Part shown: one piece after another, positions 6,601-11,422 of the stretch
Layout of the letters: the number at the start of each line of letters is the position of its first letter
How positions within the stretch are numbered: the stretch's first letter is position 1
Source of the DNA: Candidatus Microgenomates bacterium
GTDB lineage: Bacteria > Patescibacteriota > Microgenomatia > UBA1406 > GWC2-37-13
NCBI GenBank assembly: GCA_015491205.1
Contig: WFWI01000034.1
Coordinates: 1-12,842, forward strand
Direction: 5' to 3'
Length of the DNA stretch: 12,842 nucleotides
Made by a program: the position numbers and the translations under genes
Notes under the pieces: generated by a model
Databases searched by the model: none
What the model saw: only the letters and a program-made list of their open reading frames with translations
What the model was told of the DNA's origin: nothing

Positions 6601-8379
6601 CATAAGCATAAGAGCTCCTCGCCTCGAATTGGAAGTATAAAACCCATTTCCAGACAAAAGGTGAACGTCCTCCACCTCCAAATCAAAAACCTCTTCCTTT
6701 CCCAAGGGTTTTATGCTCTCAATTTTGTCAGCCAATGTCCTGCACATAATCTCTGCATCCTCTTTATCAGCCTCTTCCAAGGCCTCAAAATGATTTTCAA
6801 TAAACATCAAGGTTTTGGCAGAAAAACTTGGGTTGGTGTAGGCGACTGTTCGCTGAATGCCAGAAAGATAGTTATATCTTGGCAAAAGGTTTATTGGAAA
6901 GTTAAAAGCTCCGTCCCTTTTTGAAATAGGCCTGTCATATGCTTTTGTTGTATAGTCCTTTACTATTTCAAAAAATTTGCGCATGTGCTCTGCTCCGTTT
7001 ATACTCAAGGTATACAAATCCTTCCAACCATTCCCTCTTTTTTGAACTGTAAGTTTGCTTGGAATTCCAAGACCGGAAAGAAGAATCAGGCTTATATCCT
7101 CCAAAAACTTTCTGTTTACAGAGGAAATTCTAAACCCACCTTTTCCTCCCCTGTTTCCGCCATCTGCAAAGAAGGCTCCAGCAACAAAGCCAGCCATTAC
7201 TGAATAAGGAGACCTAAAAATCTGCTCTGGCACAAAAACCTCATAAGAGTTCTTCTTGACAAACCCATTTATCCTGAAAAACTCCGCCAGCTCACGCGAA
7301 TACACGCTTAAAACTGCAACCTCCCCATCTCCTTTTGAAAGCCTCACCTCCAATCCAAAAAGCTCTTCCAACTTTTCCTTTAAAAGCAGAATGTCCTTTG
7401 TCCTTTTGGCATCAACCGCAAACCTAAAACCCTTAGCAAAAGCATACTCGTCCTTAATCCTGCTTCCATCGCCCAGATAAACTCCAAGGATAAAAGCCAG
7501 GTCTTTGTTTAAGGTTTTAGGAAGCTTTATAGAGCGTCTTCCATAAGAGTATTTTGATGGTGCTGGTATCTTGGTATTTAACTCTACCTCAGGCAGATCA
7601 TCCGGCATTTTTGAGGGCAAAAGAACAATCCAATCTCCCTCTTTAAACTCTCGTAGAGGTTTAAGGTAAAATCTCCCCCTCATATCAAATGTCAAAAGTT
7701 TGTGTTCTGCTGTAAGCTTTACCTTATAGCCTGCTTTTGTTCTTACCTCAAAGACCTCTTTTACTCCATTTTTAAATTTAGCAGAAATTCTTTTAAAACC
7801 TTTGTGGGTAGCAGAAAAATAACGCTCTTTTCCCTCAACAATTTCCTTTATTCTCACCAAACCTCGGTCAGTTGCTATGCGAGCATCGCCTGTAAAACAC
7901 CCGCCTTGCTGAATAATATCCTTTGTTGCAGTTGAAAAAAGCTCTGCCCAATTTACAGGACCCGAGGAAAAGCCATTTACTTTTTTCACCCTTGCCCCCC
8001 TTGGCCTTAAAGAGGAAAGGTTTATCCCAACGCCTCCTCCCCGAGCCATTATCTCAACCATCTGCTTTAAGGTTTCCAAAATGCCTTCCCTTGAATCTTT
8101 TGGAGAGGGAATTACAAAACAGTTGTAAAAGGTGACAGTATAGCCTGTGCCAGCGCCTGCCAAAATTCTTCCTCCAGGTACATATTTAAAGTCTTTCAGC
8201 GCCTCGTAAAACTCTTTTTCCCATTTTTTCCTTTTTTTAGTGTCTTTCTCCACCTCTGCCACTGCCTTTGCTATTCGCCTCCACATCTCCTCTGGTTTTT
8301 TCTCAACTGGGTTTCCCTTTTTATCCTTTAATGCATAGCGGTCAAGAAAAACCTTTTCTGCAACTCCTTCAAGTTTCAT
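3607..8379 (-). CDS. nrdJ: Adenosylcobalamin-dependent ribonucleoside-diphosphate reductase (class II) with two inteins
   Basis: Class II reductase makes deoxyribonucleotides using a thiyl radical generated from adenosylcobalamin. The precursor is 1590 aa; removing inteins 161-584 and 718-1101 leaves 782 aa. Extein motifs: the first redox cysteine is C87 (YNCFVIP). QGG|SRRGALM spans the substrate-specificity loop and carries intein 1. VNP|CGEE contains the thiyl-radical cysteine C1102 and carries intein 2. C1113 in VCNLGSINL is the second redox cysteine, 11 residues on. APTGSTSLMAGTTSG (1267-1281) binds phosphate. A Lys/Glu linker (1397-1410) leads to a TSCPD-like domain (about 1420-1525) and a C-terminal cysteine cluster (C1565, C1568, C1579, C1582, C1585, C1590). 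There is no N-terminal ATP cone. A strong Shine-Dalgarno AAAGGAGGG lies 5 bases before the ATG. nrdR precedes it by 28 bases in the same operon. Confidence 0.95.
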   Translation of the reverse strand: MKLEGVAEKVFLDRYALKDKKGNPVEKKPEEMWRRIAKAVAEVEKDTKKRKKWEKEFYEALKDFKYVPGGRILAGAGTGYTVTFYNCFVIPSPKDSREGILETLKQMVEIMARGGGVGINLSSLRPRGARVKKVNGFSSGPVNWAELFSTATKDIIQQGGCFTGDARIATDRGLVRIKEIVEGKERYFSATHKGFKRISAKFKNGVKEVFEVRTKAGYKVKLTAEHKLLTFDMRGRFYLKPLREFKEGDWIVLLPSKMPDDLPEVELNTKIPAPSKYSYGRRSIKLPKTLNKDLAFILGVYLGDGSRIKDEYAFAKGFRFAVDAKRTKDILLLKEKLEELFGLEVRLSKGDGEVAVLSVYSRELAEFFRINGFVKKNSYEVFVPEQIFRSPYSVMAGFVAGAFFADGGNRGGKGGFRISSVNRKFLEDISLILLSGLGIPSKLTVQKRGNGWKDLYTLSINGAEHMRKFFEIVKDYTTKAYDRPISKRDGAFNFPINLLPRYNYLSGIQRTVAYTNPSFSAKTLMFIENHFEALEEADKEDAEIMCRTLADKIESIKPLGKEEVFDLEVEDVHLLSGNGFYTSNSRRGALMLMLWDWHPDVEEFITVKQDLSRINGANLSVCVSDKFMEAVEKDKDWELVFPDLDDPEYDEVWDGDIEKWKSLGKKVKVYKRVKARKLWDLICEAAWRSAEPGVVFMERYNKLYNNWYWNKIICVNPCVTGDTLVATEFGWLPAKKLKPGMRIATPEGLKPIKKVYNNGKQRIYKVTFSDGGELKATADHKLKVVMDKKYAWVKVANLKKGDKVVVIDNTFYDTKKSLEISPEVRLYAERYGINIDLLSDREFGFIFGVAIGDGYFRQIGKKYGHQLKIAVGRGEKEWKEILIKLFEKIGASPSYAKYEHQLTYADGTVVTHGSEQLLFYKFANILGLLGLPKKKSPDKEIPQVWFNLSLDFQRGLLDGLFSTDGNVSLKSYDPLLRLTSASLKLLRQVRLLLLNFGIHSRIYSYTRKKTVYDGRDLTGTGVKHELVIMNEGIARFYREIGLTHPQKRKKLKEIFEKYYFMGGTNLAQVVKVEDTGEYEEVYDVYEPETLTWVTNGYVSLDCGEEGLPAWGVCNLGSINLSALVKGDGIEKKGRFDWKTLRKLVRIAVRFQDNVVDMDPYVFEGIRKTQLEGERRIGLGTMGLGDTLIKLHLRYGSKESLKFIDKVYRVIRDEAYKASAELAREKGAFPKFDAKLYLKGGFVKQLPKEIKDKIRKYGIRNSLLLMQAPTGSTSLMAGTTSGIEPVFEFEFIRRDRLGVHTIRHHLWERWLKKYGKEYKEGKVKKPKWFVSARELTPEDHVRVQATIQKYVDASISKTVNAPESYTVEDVKKLYTLAYKLGCKGITFMREGSRPGVLERKKEKKEEEKKKEPTVKPRPMVVHGSTYRINTPVGVAFITINTNGGNPPEPLEVFINVGKAGSDVYAMAEGLGRMVSLALRFSSHLSPLERVKEIVNQLKDIGGARSLGFGENRIRSLPDAVAKVLAMHYGLNGNGRKVKGNSKPKLVSQQTQEPLVGGEEETLFDICPSCGSATLANEEGCKKCYSCGYSEC
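5077..6228 (-). other. Intein 2 of NrdJ (384 aa), non-canonical Leu-Asp C-terminus
   Basis: Precursor residues 718-1101. Block A is CVTGDTLVATEFGW with Cys1, and block B is LKATADHKLKV (T777, H780). LAGLIDADG motifs are IFGVAIGDG (D853) and LLDGLFSTDG (D964). The C-terminus NGYVSLD ends in Asp1101 with Leu1100 before it, where inteins normally have His-Asn. Aligned without gaps to intein 1, the block F histidine is Leu1090. The following Cys1102 is both the splicing +1 nucleophile and the catalytic thiyl-radical cysteine of the reductase (VNP|CGEE). The frame is open throughout and extein motifs resume exactly, so splicing is presumably functional through a variant route. Confidence 0.92.
6628..7899 (-). 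other. Intein 1 of NrdJ (424 aa, LAGLIDADG homing endonuclease)
   Basis: Precursor residues 161-584. Block A is CFTGDARIATDRG with Cys1, and block B is KLTAEHKLL with the TxxH motif (T223, H226). The endonuclease motifs are LGVYLGDG (D304) and VAGAFFADGG (D406), both with their acidic residue, so the endonuclease may be active. Block F has D566 and H573 (VFDLEVEDVH). Block G ends NGFYTSN with terminal Asn584, but Ser583 replaces the usual penultimate histidine. The +1 residue is Ser585. It interrupts the specificity loop QGG|SRRGA of the reductase. The boundaries are fixed by the extein alignment and checked codon by codon. Confidence 0.92.
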
Positions 8380-8407
8380 AAGCGCCCTCCTTTAAACTTA
8401 CAACTTT

Positions 8408-8851
8408 TTAAAGCCTTTTCAGCTCCTTTTCCAAATCTTCAAGGTCAACAAACCGTTTAAACACGCTGGCAAATCTAATATAGGCTATCTTATCAATTTT
8501 TTTAAGCTTTTCAGCCACCATCTCTCCTATTCTTTTACTCTCTACTTCCGAAAGCTCTTCTTGCCTTATTTTTGACTCTATGCTTCTTACGATATCCTCC
8601 ACTTCTTCAGCTGAGACTATAGTTTTTTCGGTTGATTTTAAAATTCCTCGCCTTAGTTTTTCCCTATCAAATCTCTCCCTTCTTCCATCCCTTTTAATTA
8701 CCAAAACCGGAAAAGCCTCCACCCTTTCATAAGTCGTAAACCTCTTCCCGCATTTTAAACACCTTCTTCTCCTTCTTATAGCTGCTCCGTCCTCCAAAAC
8801 CCTTGTTTCTATTACCTCAGTGTTTTTATCCTCGCAAAAAACACATTTCAT
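8408..8851 (-). CDS. nrdR: Transcriptional repressor NrdR
   Basis: NrdR senses ATP/dATP and represses ribonucleotide reductase genes. The 147-aa length matches the family (about 150). The N-terminal zinc ribbon has C3, C6, C31 and C34 (MKCVFC ... CLKCGKRFTTYERVE) with the Arg-rich AIRRRRR DNA-contacting stretch. An ATP-cone domain follows (about 47-137), starting VLVIKRDGRRERFDREKL. It is the first gene of the operon and lies 28 bases upstream of nrdJ. The ATG at 8851 has an AGGA Shine-Dalgarno 8 bases before it. Its own promoter carries NrdR-box-like sites, so autoregulation together with nrdJ is likely. Confidence 0.97.
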   Translation of the reverse strand: MKCVFCEDKNTEVIETRVLEDGAAIRRRRRCLKCGKRFTTYERVEAFPVLVIKRDGRRERFDREKLRRGILKSTEKTIVSAEEVEDIVRSIESKIRQEELSEVESKRIGEMVAEKLKKIDKIAYIRFASVFKRFVDLEDLEKELKRL

Positions 8852-8862
8852 AATTTAATTCC

Positions 8863-8878
8863 TTTCTTTATCTAGTGC
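8863..8878. promoter_or_regulatory. Second, partial NrdR-box candidate
   Basis: The right half TAGTGC (8873-8878) matches the NrdR half-site TAGTGT at 5 of 6 bases; the left half (TTTCTT) is poor. It lies 32 bases from the better box, about three helical turns, a spacing seen for tandem NrdR boxes, and just downstream of the expected transcription start. Confidence 0.35.
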
Positions 8879-8886
8879 CACCTACA

Positions 8887-8915
8887 AAATTACTACACTA
8901 CACCTAGTATTGCAA
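8887..8915 (-). promoter_or_regulatory. Promoter of the nrdR-nrdJ operon
   Basis: On the minus strand TTGCAA (8915-8910) is followed after 17 bases by TAATTT (8892-8887). The expected start near 8880 gives a short leader with a Shine-Dalgarno before nrdR. An NrdR-box-like palindrome fills the spacer. Confidence 0.65.
8895..8910. promoter_or_regulatory. NrdR box in promoter spacer
   Basis: ACACTACACCTAGTAT is a 16-base imperfect palindrome (ACACTA/TAGTAT, one mismatch) resembling the NrdR operator, whose ends are ACAC...GTGT around an AT-rich centre. It lies between the -35 and -10 boxes, where binding would block RNA polymerase. Confidence 0.6.
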
Positions 8916-9115
8916 GAGGTATAAATATTACCTAAATATATCATCTCTAAATAAAGGCCTTGGAACAATCCTTAAATAAACCAAAGAAATTTTAGGTTTA
9001 AAAAACGAATCTGGGCATACAACTTTGTTCAACAAACTTGCTTTTTTGGCTTTTTAACAAGATTCACATTAAACTAAATACATACAAAAACATAAAAATT
9101 TACAAATATAAAAGT

Positions 9116-9121
9116 TATAAT
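9116..9121 (+). promoter_or_regulatory. -10 box (TATAAT) of a probable leaderless transcript
   Basis: A perfect TATAAT ends 6 bases before the ATG at 9128, with no Shine-Dalgarno. The -35 region (TAAAAA at 9093-9098) is poor. The rest of the 276-base gap between nrdR and this gene is AT-rich; apart from the nrdR promoter and a 13-base palindrome (9024-9036) I see nothing else in it. Confidence 0.6.
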
Positions 9122-9127
9122 TGTCCT

Positions 9128-9808
9128 ATGCTAAAACCAAGCCTAATTACTGAATTTATCGAAAAAAACAAACTCCCAATAAAACAAGCAGAAAACAAGA
9201 CTATAGGGTGCATAGAATATTCGAAAACAAACTTTAAACTTAGATTTCCAGGAGGATGTTTTGGAATAATCTCTGTTTTTCTTGCTGGATCCTATCTTTA
9301 TGGCTTCAGATTAGATTTGCCTTCTTTTCAAAAACTTCTTCCCACCTCTACTCATCCTGAAAATTGTTTCCATGTTAAAGAGCTTTTAAAAAGACCTAAT
9401 GAATTCAAACTTAACAAAACAGATCTAGAAAAAATAAACAATCTTCTTGAGAAACCCAGAACAAAAACTATTAAAGAAAAAGTCTTATTTATAATTTATG
9501 GCTCATTCACCCTAAAAGGAGGTCTTACAATAGAAACATATGAAGGAAAAGAACAAGTGCGGGCTTTAATGATAAACTTAGACGATATTATAGAGTTTAT
9601 CAAAAACCTTTGCCAAAAAGCGGTTGAAAACAGAGCTATCAAGCTCCAGTTTAACCTCGGTGTGGACTACCTAACCCAGGTAATGCTCGATCTTTTCCAA
9701 GACCACCTCTGGCAAAGCGTAGTAAAACATTACAAAGGCATTCCTATTTATAAAGTAGCCTTTAGTTCTTCAGGAAAATACAAGATTACAGAGTTTGGAA
9801 AGGTGTGA
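9128..9808 (+). CDS. Hypothetical protein upstream of HARP RNase P
   Basis: A 226-aa protein I do not recognise. The ATG at 9128 (MLKPSLITEFIEKNKLPIK) is preferred over an in-frame TTG at 9038, because the extra 30 residues are translated AT-rich promoter DNA including a perfect TATAAT. It looks soluble, with a hydrophobic FPGGCFGIISVFLAGSYLYG stretch at about residues 41-60, a mixed alpha/beta middle (VLFIIYGSFTLKGGLTIET, about 119-137) and a helical C-terminal half. There is no evident catalytic motif or metal-binding cluster. The stop is 13 bases before the ATG of the RNase P gene, and that gene's -10 box begins right after the stop codon. Co-transcription suggests, without proving, an RNA-related job. 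Confidence 0.8.
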   Translation: MLKPSLITEFIEKNKLPIKQAENKTIGCIEYSKTNFKLRFPGGCFGIISVFLAGSYLYGFRLDLPSFQKLLPTSTHPENCFHVKELLKRPNEFKLNKTDLEKINNLLEKPRTKTIKEKVLFIIYGSFTLKGGLTIETYEGKEQVRALMINLDDIIEFIKNLCQKAVENRAIKLQFNLGVDYLTQVMLDLFQDHLWQSVVKHYKGIPIYKVAFSSSGKYKITEFGKV

Positions 9809-9814
9809 TAAAAT
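9809..9814 (+). promoter_or_regulatory. Putative -10 box for the HARP gene, directly after the preceding stop
   Basis: TAAAAT begins at the base after the TGA stop and ends 7 bases before the ATG at 9822. ATTACA (9785-9790) is a moderate -35 at 18-base spacing. No Shine-Dalgarno precedes the ATG. This suggests an independent leaderless transcript. Confidence 0.5.
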
Positions 9815-9821
9815 TAAAGCT

Positions 9822-10445
9822 ATGGAGTTCTTTGTTATTGATACAAACTTCTTTTTCAATTTACAAGAGATAAAAAATTTTGGAAAAACCACCAAGGAAG
9901 TTATACAAAACCTCTCACAATACATAAAAAAGGCTGGGGCTTTAAAAAAGGCTGAGGTTTATATGCCTCCATCAGTTATAGAAGAACTTAATAGTTTCTT
10001 TGATGACGAACCGGAATACTTGAAGGAGTTTTTGGCTCTAATACACGTAAAGTCTCCTAACAGAAACTTTGTTAAAATCTCTGGCCAGGTGTTTTATGAG
10101 TTTGTAAAAGAAACAAGGATAAGAGCTTACAGAGGCCTTAAAATAGCAGAGGAGGAAGCAAGAAAAGCCGCCCAACTTGTTCTTAAAAAGACACCAAACA
10201 GTACAATAGAGTTTGAAAAAACTGTTGGAGAGGTAATAAAAAATTTAAGAGAAAGGTATCGCAATGCAACAAGAGTAAAATTCCTAGATAGCAAAGCTGA
10301 TGTAGACCTTCTGCTTCTTACCAAAGAGCTCGATGCCACCCTAATATCAACTGATGAAGGAGTGCTTCTTTGGGCTGAAAAGCTAGGGCTTAAAACTCTT
10401 CCAGCCCCCCTTTTCAAACAGCGGCTGGAGAACCTTTTGAAGTAA
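9822..10445 (+). CDS. HARP-type protein-only RNase P (PIN domain; 'RNA ligase partner' family)
   Basis: A 207-aa PIN-domain protein matching the family of Aquifex RNase P homologues (HARP), often annotated 'RNA ligase partner'. These enzymes cut the 5' leader from precursor tRNA without an RNA subunit. Visible features in order: FFVIDTNFF with catalytic Asp D7; VYMPPSVIEEL (47-56); HVKSPNR (75-81); FYEFVKETRIRAYRGLKIAE (91-110), starting the long helical insertion. Then come LRERYRNATRVKFLDSK (142-158) and the acidic cluster DVDLLLLTKELDATLISTDEG with D160, D162 and D178, ending in WAEKLGL. The ATG at 9822 is chosen because the PIN strand begins there and a -10 box lies just upstream. The end overlaps the convergent membrane-protein gene by 32 bases. 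It is unlike VapC in length and insertion. The call rests on motif memory. Confidence 0.8.
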   Translation: MEFFVIDTNFFFNLQEIKNFGKTTKEVIQNLSQYIKKAGALKKAEVYMPPSVIEELNSFFDDEPEYLKEFLALIHVKSPNRNFVKISGQVFYEFVKETRIRAYRGLKIAEEEARKAAQLVLKKTPNSTIEFEKTVGEVIKNLRERYRNATRVKFLDSKADVDLLLLTKELDATLISTDEGVLLWAEKLGLKTLPAPLFKQRLENLLK

Positions 10446-10980
10446 CTTCCTCATCGGGTACAAGATTTTGCAGAAAATCTGCAATCTTATCAGTCAAGCT
10501 TTTTGGTGGCTTTTCCTTGTAAACCAAATGTTCTGATAAGAGAAGCTTTACCTTCTCTTTTGTTTTCTTATCTGGAACAACAAGGTAGATGTGGTAATTA
10601 AACGGAGGGTTGGTAACAATAGTTAAAACATCTTGACCAAATTTTTTAATAAAATAAAAATGCGAAAGGTTCTCCCACCTTACAGTAATACCTGCGGTTT
10701 CTATGCCAAATTTCGTGATCTTGTTCTCAATCTTAGGAGAAGGCGTAACCGTCAAAACATAAAAAAGGAAAAGCAAAGTCCAGATAGGCACAAGAAGAAC
10801 CTTGGATCCAAAAAAATAAATAATAAGAGAAAGCAAAAGAGCTAAAGCTAAATAAAACCTTATTATCTTTCCACTCCTTTTTCTATAAGGCCTTAACGGC
10901 GCTTTCCAAGAAAAAATCTCCTGTGGATTACCCGCCACACCTTCTTTTTTCTCAACATTACTCCTGTCTTCCTTTTGCAT
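10414..10980 (-). CDS. Two-helix membrane protein of unknown function (CPR-type)
   Basis: The 188-aa protein starts with a charged tail and the motif FSWKAPLRPYRKRSGK (23-38). Two adjacent membrane helices follow (about 39-57 and 61-79), then a soluble domain of beta-rich character (IETAGITVRWENLSHFYFI, VLTIVTNPPFNYHIYLVVP) that may be PH-like, and a C-terminal amphipathic helix (LTDKIADFLQNLVP). I know similar WxAPxRPxxKRS two-helix proteins from Patescibacteria genomes; their function is unknown. It is probably cytoplasmic-facing at both ends. The 3' end overlaps HARP convergently by 32 bases. The promoter lies against the stop of the preceding small membrane gene. Confidence 0.85.
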   Translation of the reverse strand: MQKEDRSNVEKKEGVAGNPQEIFSWKAPLRPYRKRSGKIIRFYLALALLLSLIIYFFGSKVLLVPIWTLLFLFYVLTVTPSPKIENKITKFGIETAGITVRWENLSHFYFIKKFGQDVLTIVTNPPFNYHIYLVVPDKKTKEKVKLLLSEHLVYKEKPPKSLTDKIADFLQNLVPDEEVTSKGSPAAV

Positions 10981-10988
10981 ACAACTTA

Positions 10989-11017
10989 ATTTTGCCTTCT
11001 TTTCTCAAAAAAGTCAA
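10989..11017 (-). promoter_or_regulatory. Promoter whose -35 box contains the stop codon of the upstream gene
   Basis: On the minus strand TTGACT (11017-11012) includes the TGA stop (11016-11014) of the preceding gene. CAAAAT (10994-10989) follows at 17-base spacing. The ATG at 10980 is 8 bases after the -10 box, so again a leaderless or nearly leaderless mRNA. Confidence 0.5.
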
Positions 11018-11286
11018 GAAAAGGTCTTAAAGACCTTAAAACTCCATCCCAAAATATACCCAACTACCCAAAATGATCCTACAAGGGTTATTCCTCCGAC
11101 TAAAAAGCTATAAAAATCAATCTTAAATCCACCCAAAACATTTATATTAAGATTGTGTAACCATAGTTTAAAAATGTTTAAAGAAAACTCGGGGGCAACC
11201 CAAACAATTATTGTACACAGGACCCATACAATAGCAGTTGCCAATCCAAACGAGTTTGCCATTTTTACCTCAAACCCTTTTTTCAT
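11014..11286 (-). CDS. Small two-helix membrane protein, DUF5676-like
   Basis: This 90-aa protein has two hydrophobic segments (about 12-32, LATAIVWVLCTIIVWVAP; about 59-81, YSFLVGGITLVGSFWVVGYI) joined by an amphipathic loop with WLHNLNIN. The layout resembles the DUF5676 family of small membrane proteins, which I associate with metal-handling gene clusters; this is a tentative match. The ATG at 11286 has a strong GGGGGTGA Shine-Dalgarno. A second ATG at 11262 (MANSFGL) with GAGG upstream is a possible alternative. The promoter has a clear palindromic operator, suggesting a dedicated repressor encoded elsewhere. The function is unknown. Confidence 0.75.
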   Translation of the reverse strand: MKKGFEVKMANSFGLATAIVWVLCTIIVWVAPEFSLNIFKLWLHNLNINVLGGFKIDFYSFLVGGITLVGSFWVVGYILGWSFKVFKTFS

Positions 11287-11314
11287 GCTTTCTCACCCCC
11301 TTTCTATACAATAC

Positions 11315-11331
11315 CTATACCTATGGTATAG
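11315..11331. promoter_or_regulatory. Palindromic operator at the start site of the DUF5676-like gene
   Basis: CTATACC-TAT-GGTATAG has perfect 7-base arms. It directly follows the -10 box of the minus-strand promoter and would cover the transcription start. A further CTATAC at 11304-11309 lies 11 bases away, one helical turn. It may bind a small metal-responsive repressor; this is inference. Confidence 0.55.
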
Positions 11332-11357
11332 TATACAACCATCCATCTTTTTGTCAA
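11330..11357 (-). promoter_or_regulatory. Promoter of the DUF5676-like gene
   Basis: On the minus strand TTGACA (11357-11352), a perfect -35, is followed after 16 bases by TATACT (11335-11330). The leader of about 35-40 bases carries a Shine-Dalgarno, unlike the leaderless genes nearby. It diverges from the dnaA promoter at 11370. Confidence 0.65.
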
Positions 11358-11369
11358 GAACAAAACCAC

Positions 11370-11398
11370 TTGAAAAACAAAAAGAAAATGTATATTAT
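11370..11398 (+). promoter_or_regulatory. dnaA promoter
   Basis: TTGAAA (11370-11375), 17 bases, then TATTAT (11393-11398). The expected start near 11405 falls inside the DnaA-box pair, so DnaA binding would block its own transcription. The leader of about 18 bases has no Shine-Dalgarno. Confidence 0.6.
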
Positions 11399-11399
11399 T

Positions 11400-11418
11400 T
11401 GTGGATAAGTTATCCACA
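11400..11418. promoter_or_regulatory. Inverted pair of perfect DnaA boxes before dnaA
   Basis: TGTGGATAA (11400-11408) and TTATCCACA (11410-11418) are two perfect consensus DnaA boxes head to head with a single G between them. They sit just after the dnaA -10 box and end 4 bases before the ATG. They probably serve autoregulation and may form part of the replication origin. Confidence 0.85.
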
Positions 11419-11422
11419 AATT

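Noticed and set aside
5077..7899. Frameshift or gene-fusion explanation for the oversized reductase
   Set aside because: Both insertions start with Cys, carry intein blocks A, B, C, E and F/G, and the conserved extein motifs join exactly across them.
9024..9036. 13-base palindrome TTTGTT-C-AACAAA
   Set aside because: Possible operator, but it is AT-rich, isolated and not aligned with a clear promoter, so chance is likely.
9038..9127. N-terminal extension of the hypothetical protein from a TTG
   Set aside because: The encoded residues are Lys/Tyr/Asn-rich translated promoter DNA including TATAAT, and no ribosome site precedes the TTG.
11153..11422. 90-residue N-terminal extension of DnaA
   Set aside because: It crosses a divergent gene, two promoters and the DnaA boxes; DnaA domain I starts at the ATG at 11423.
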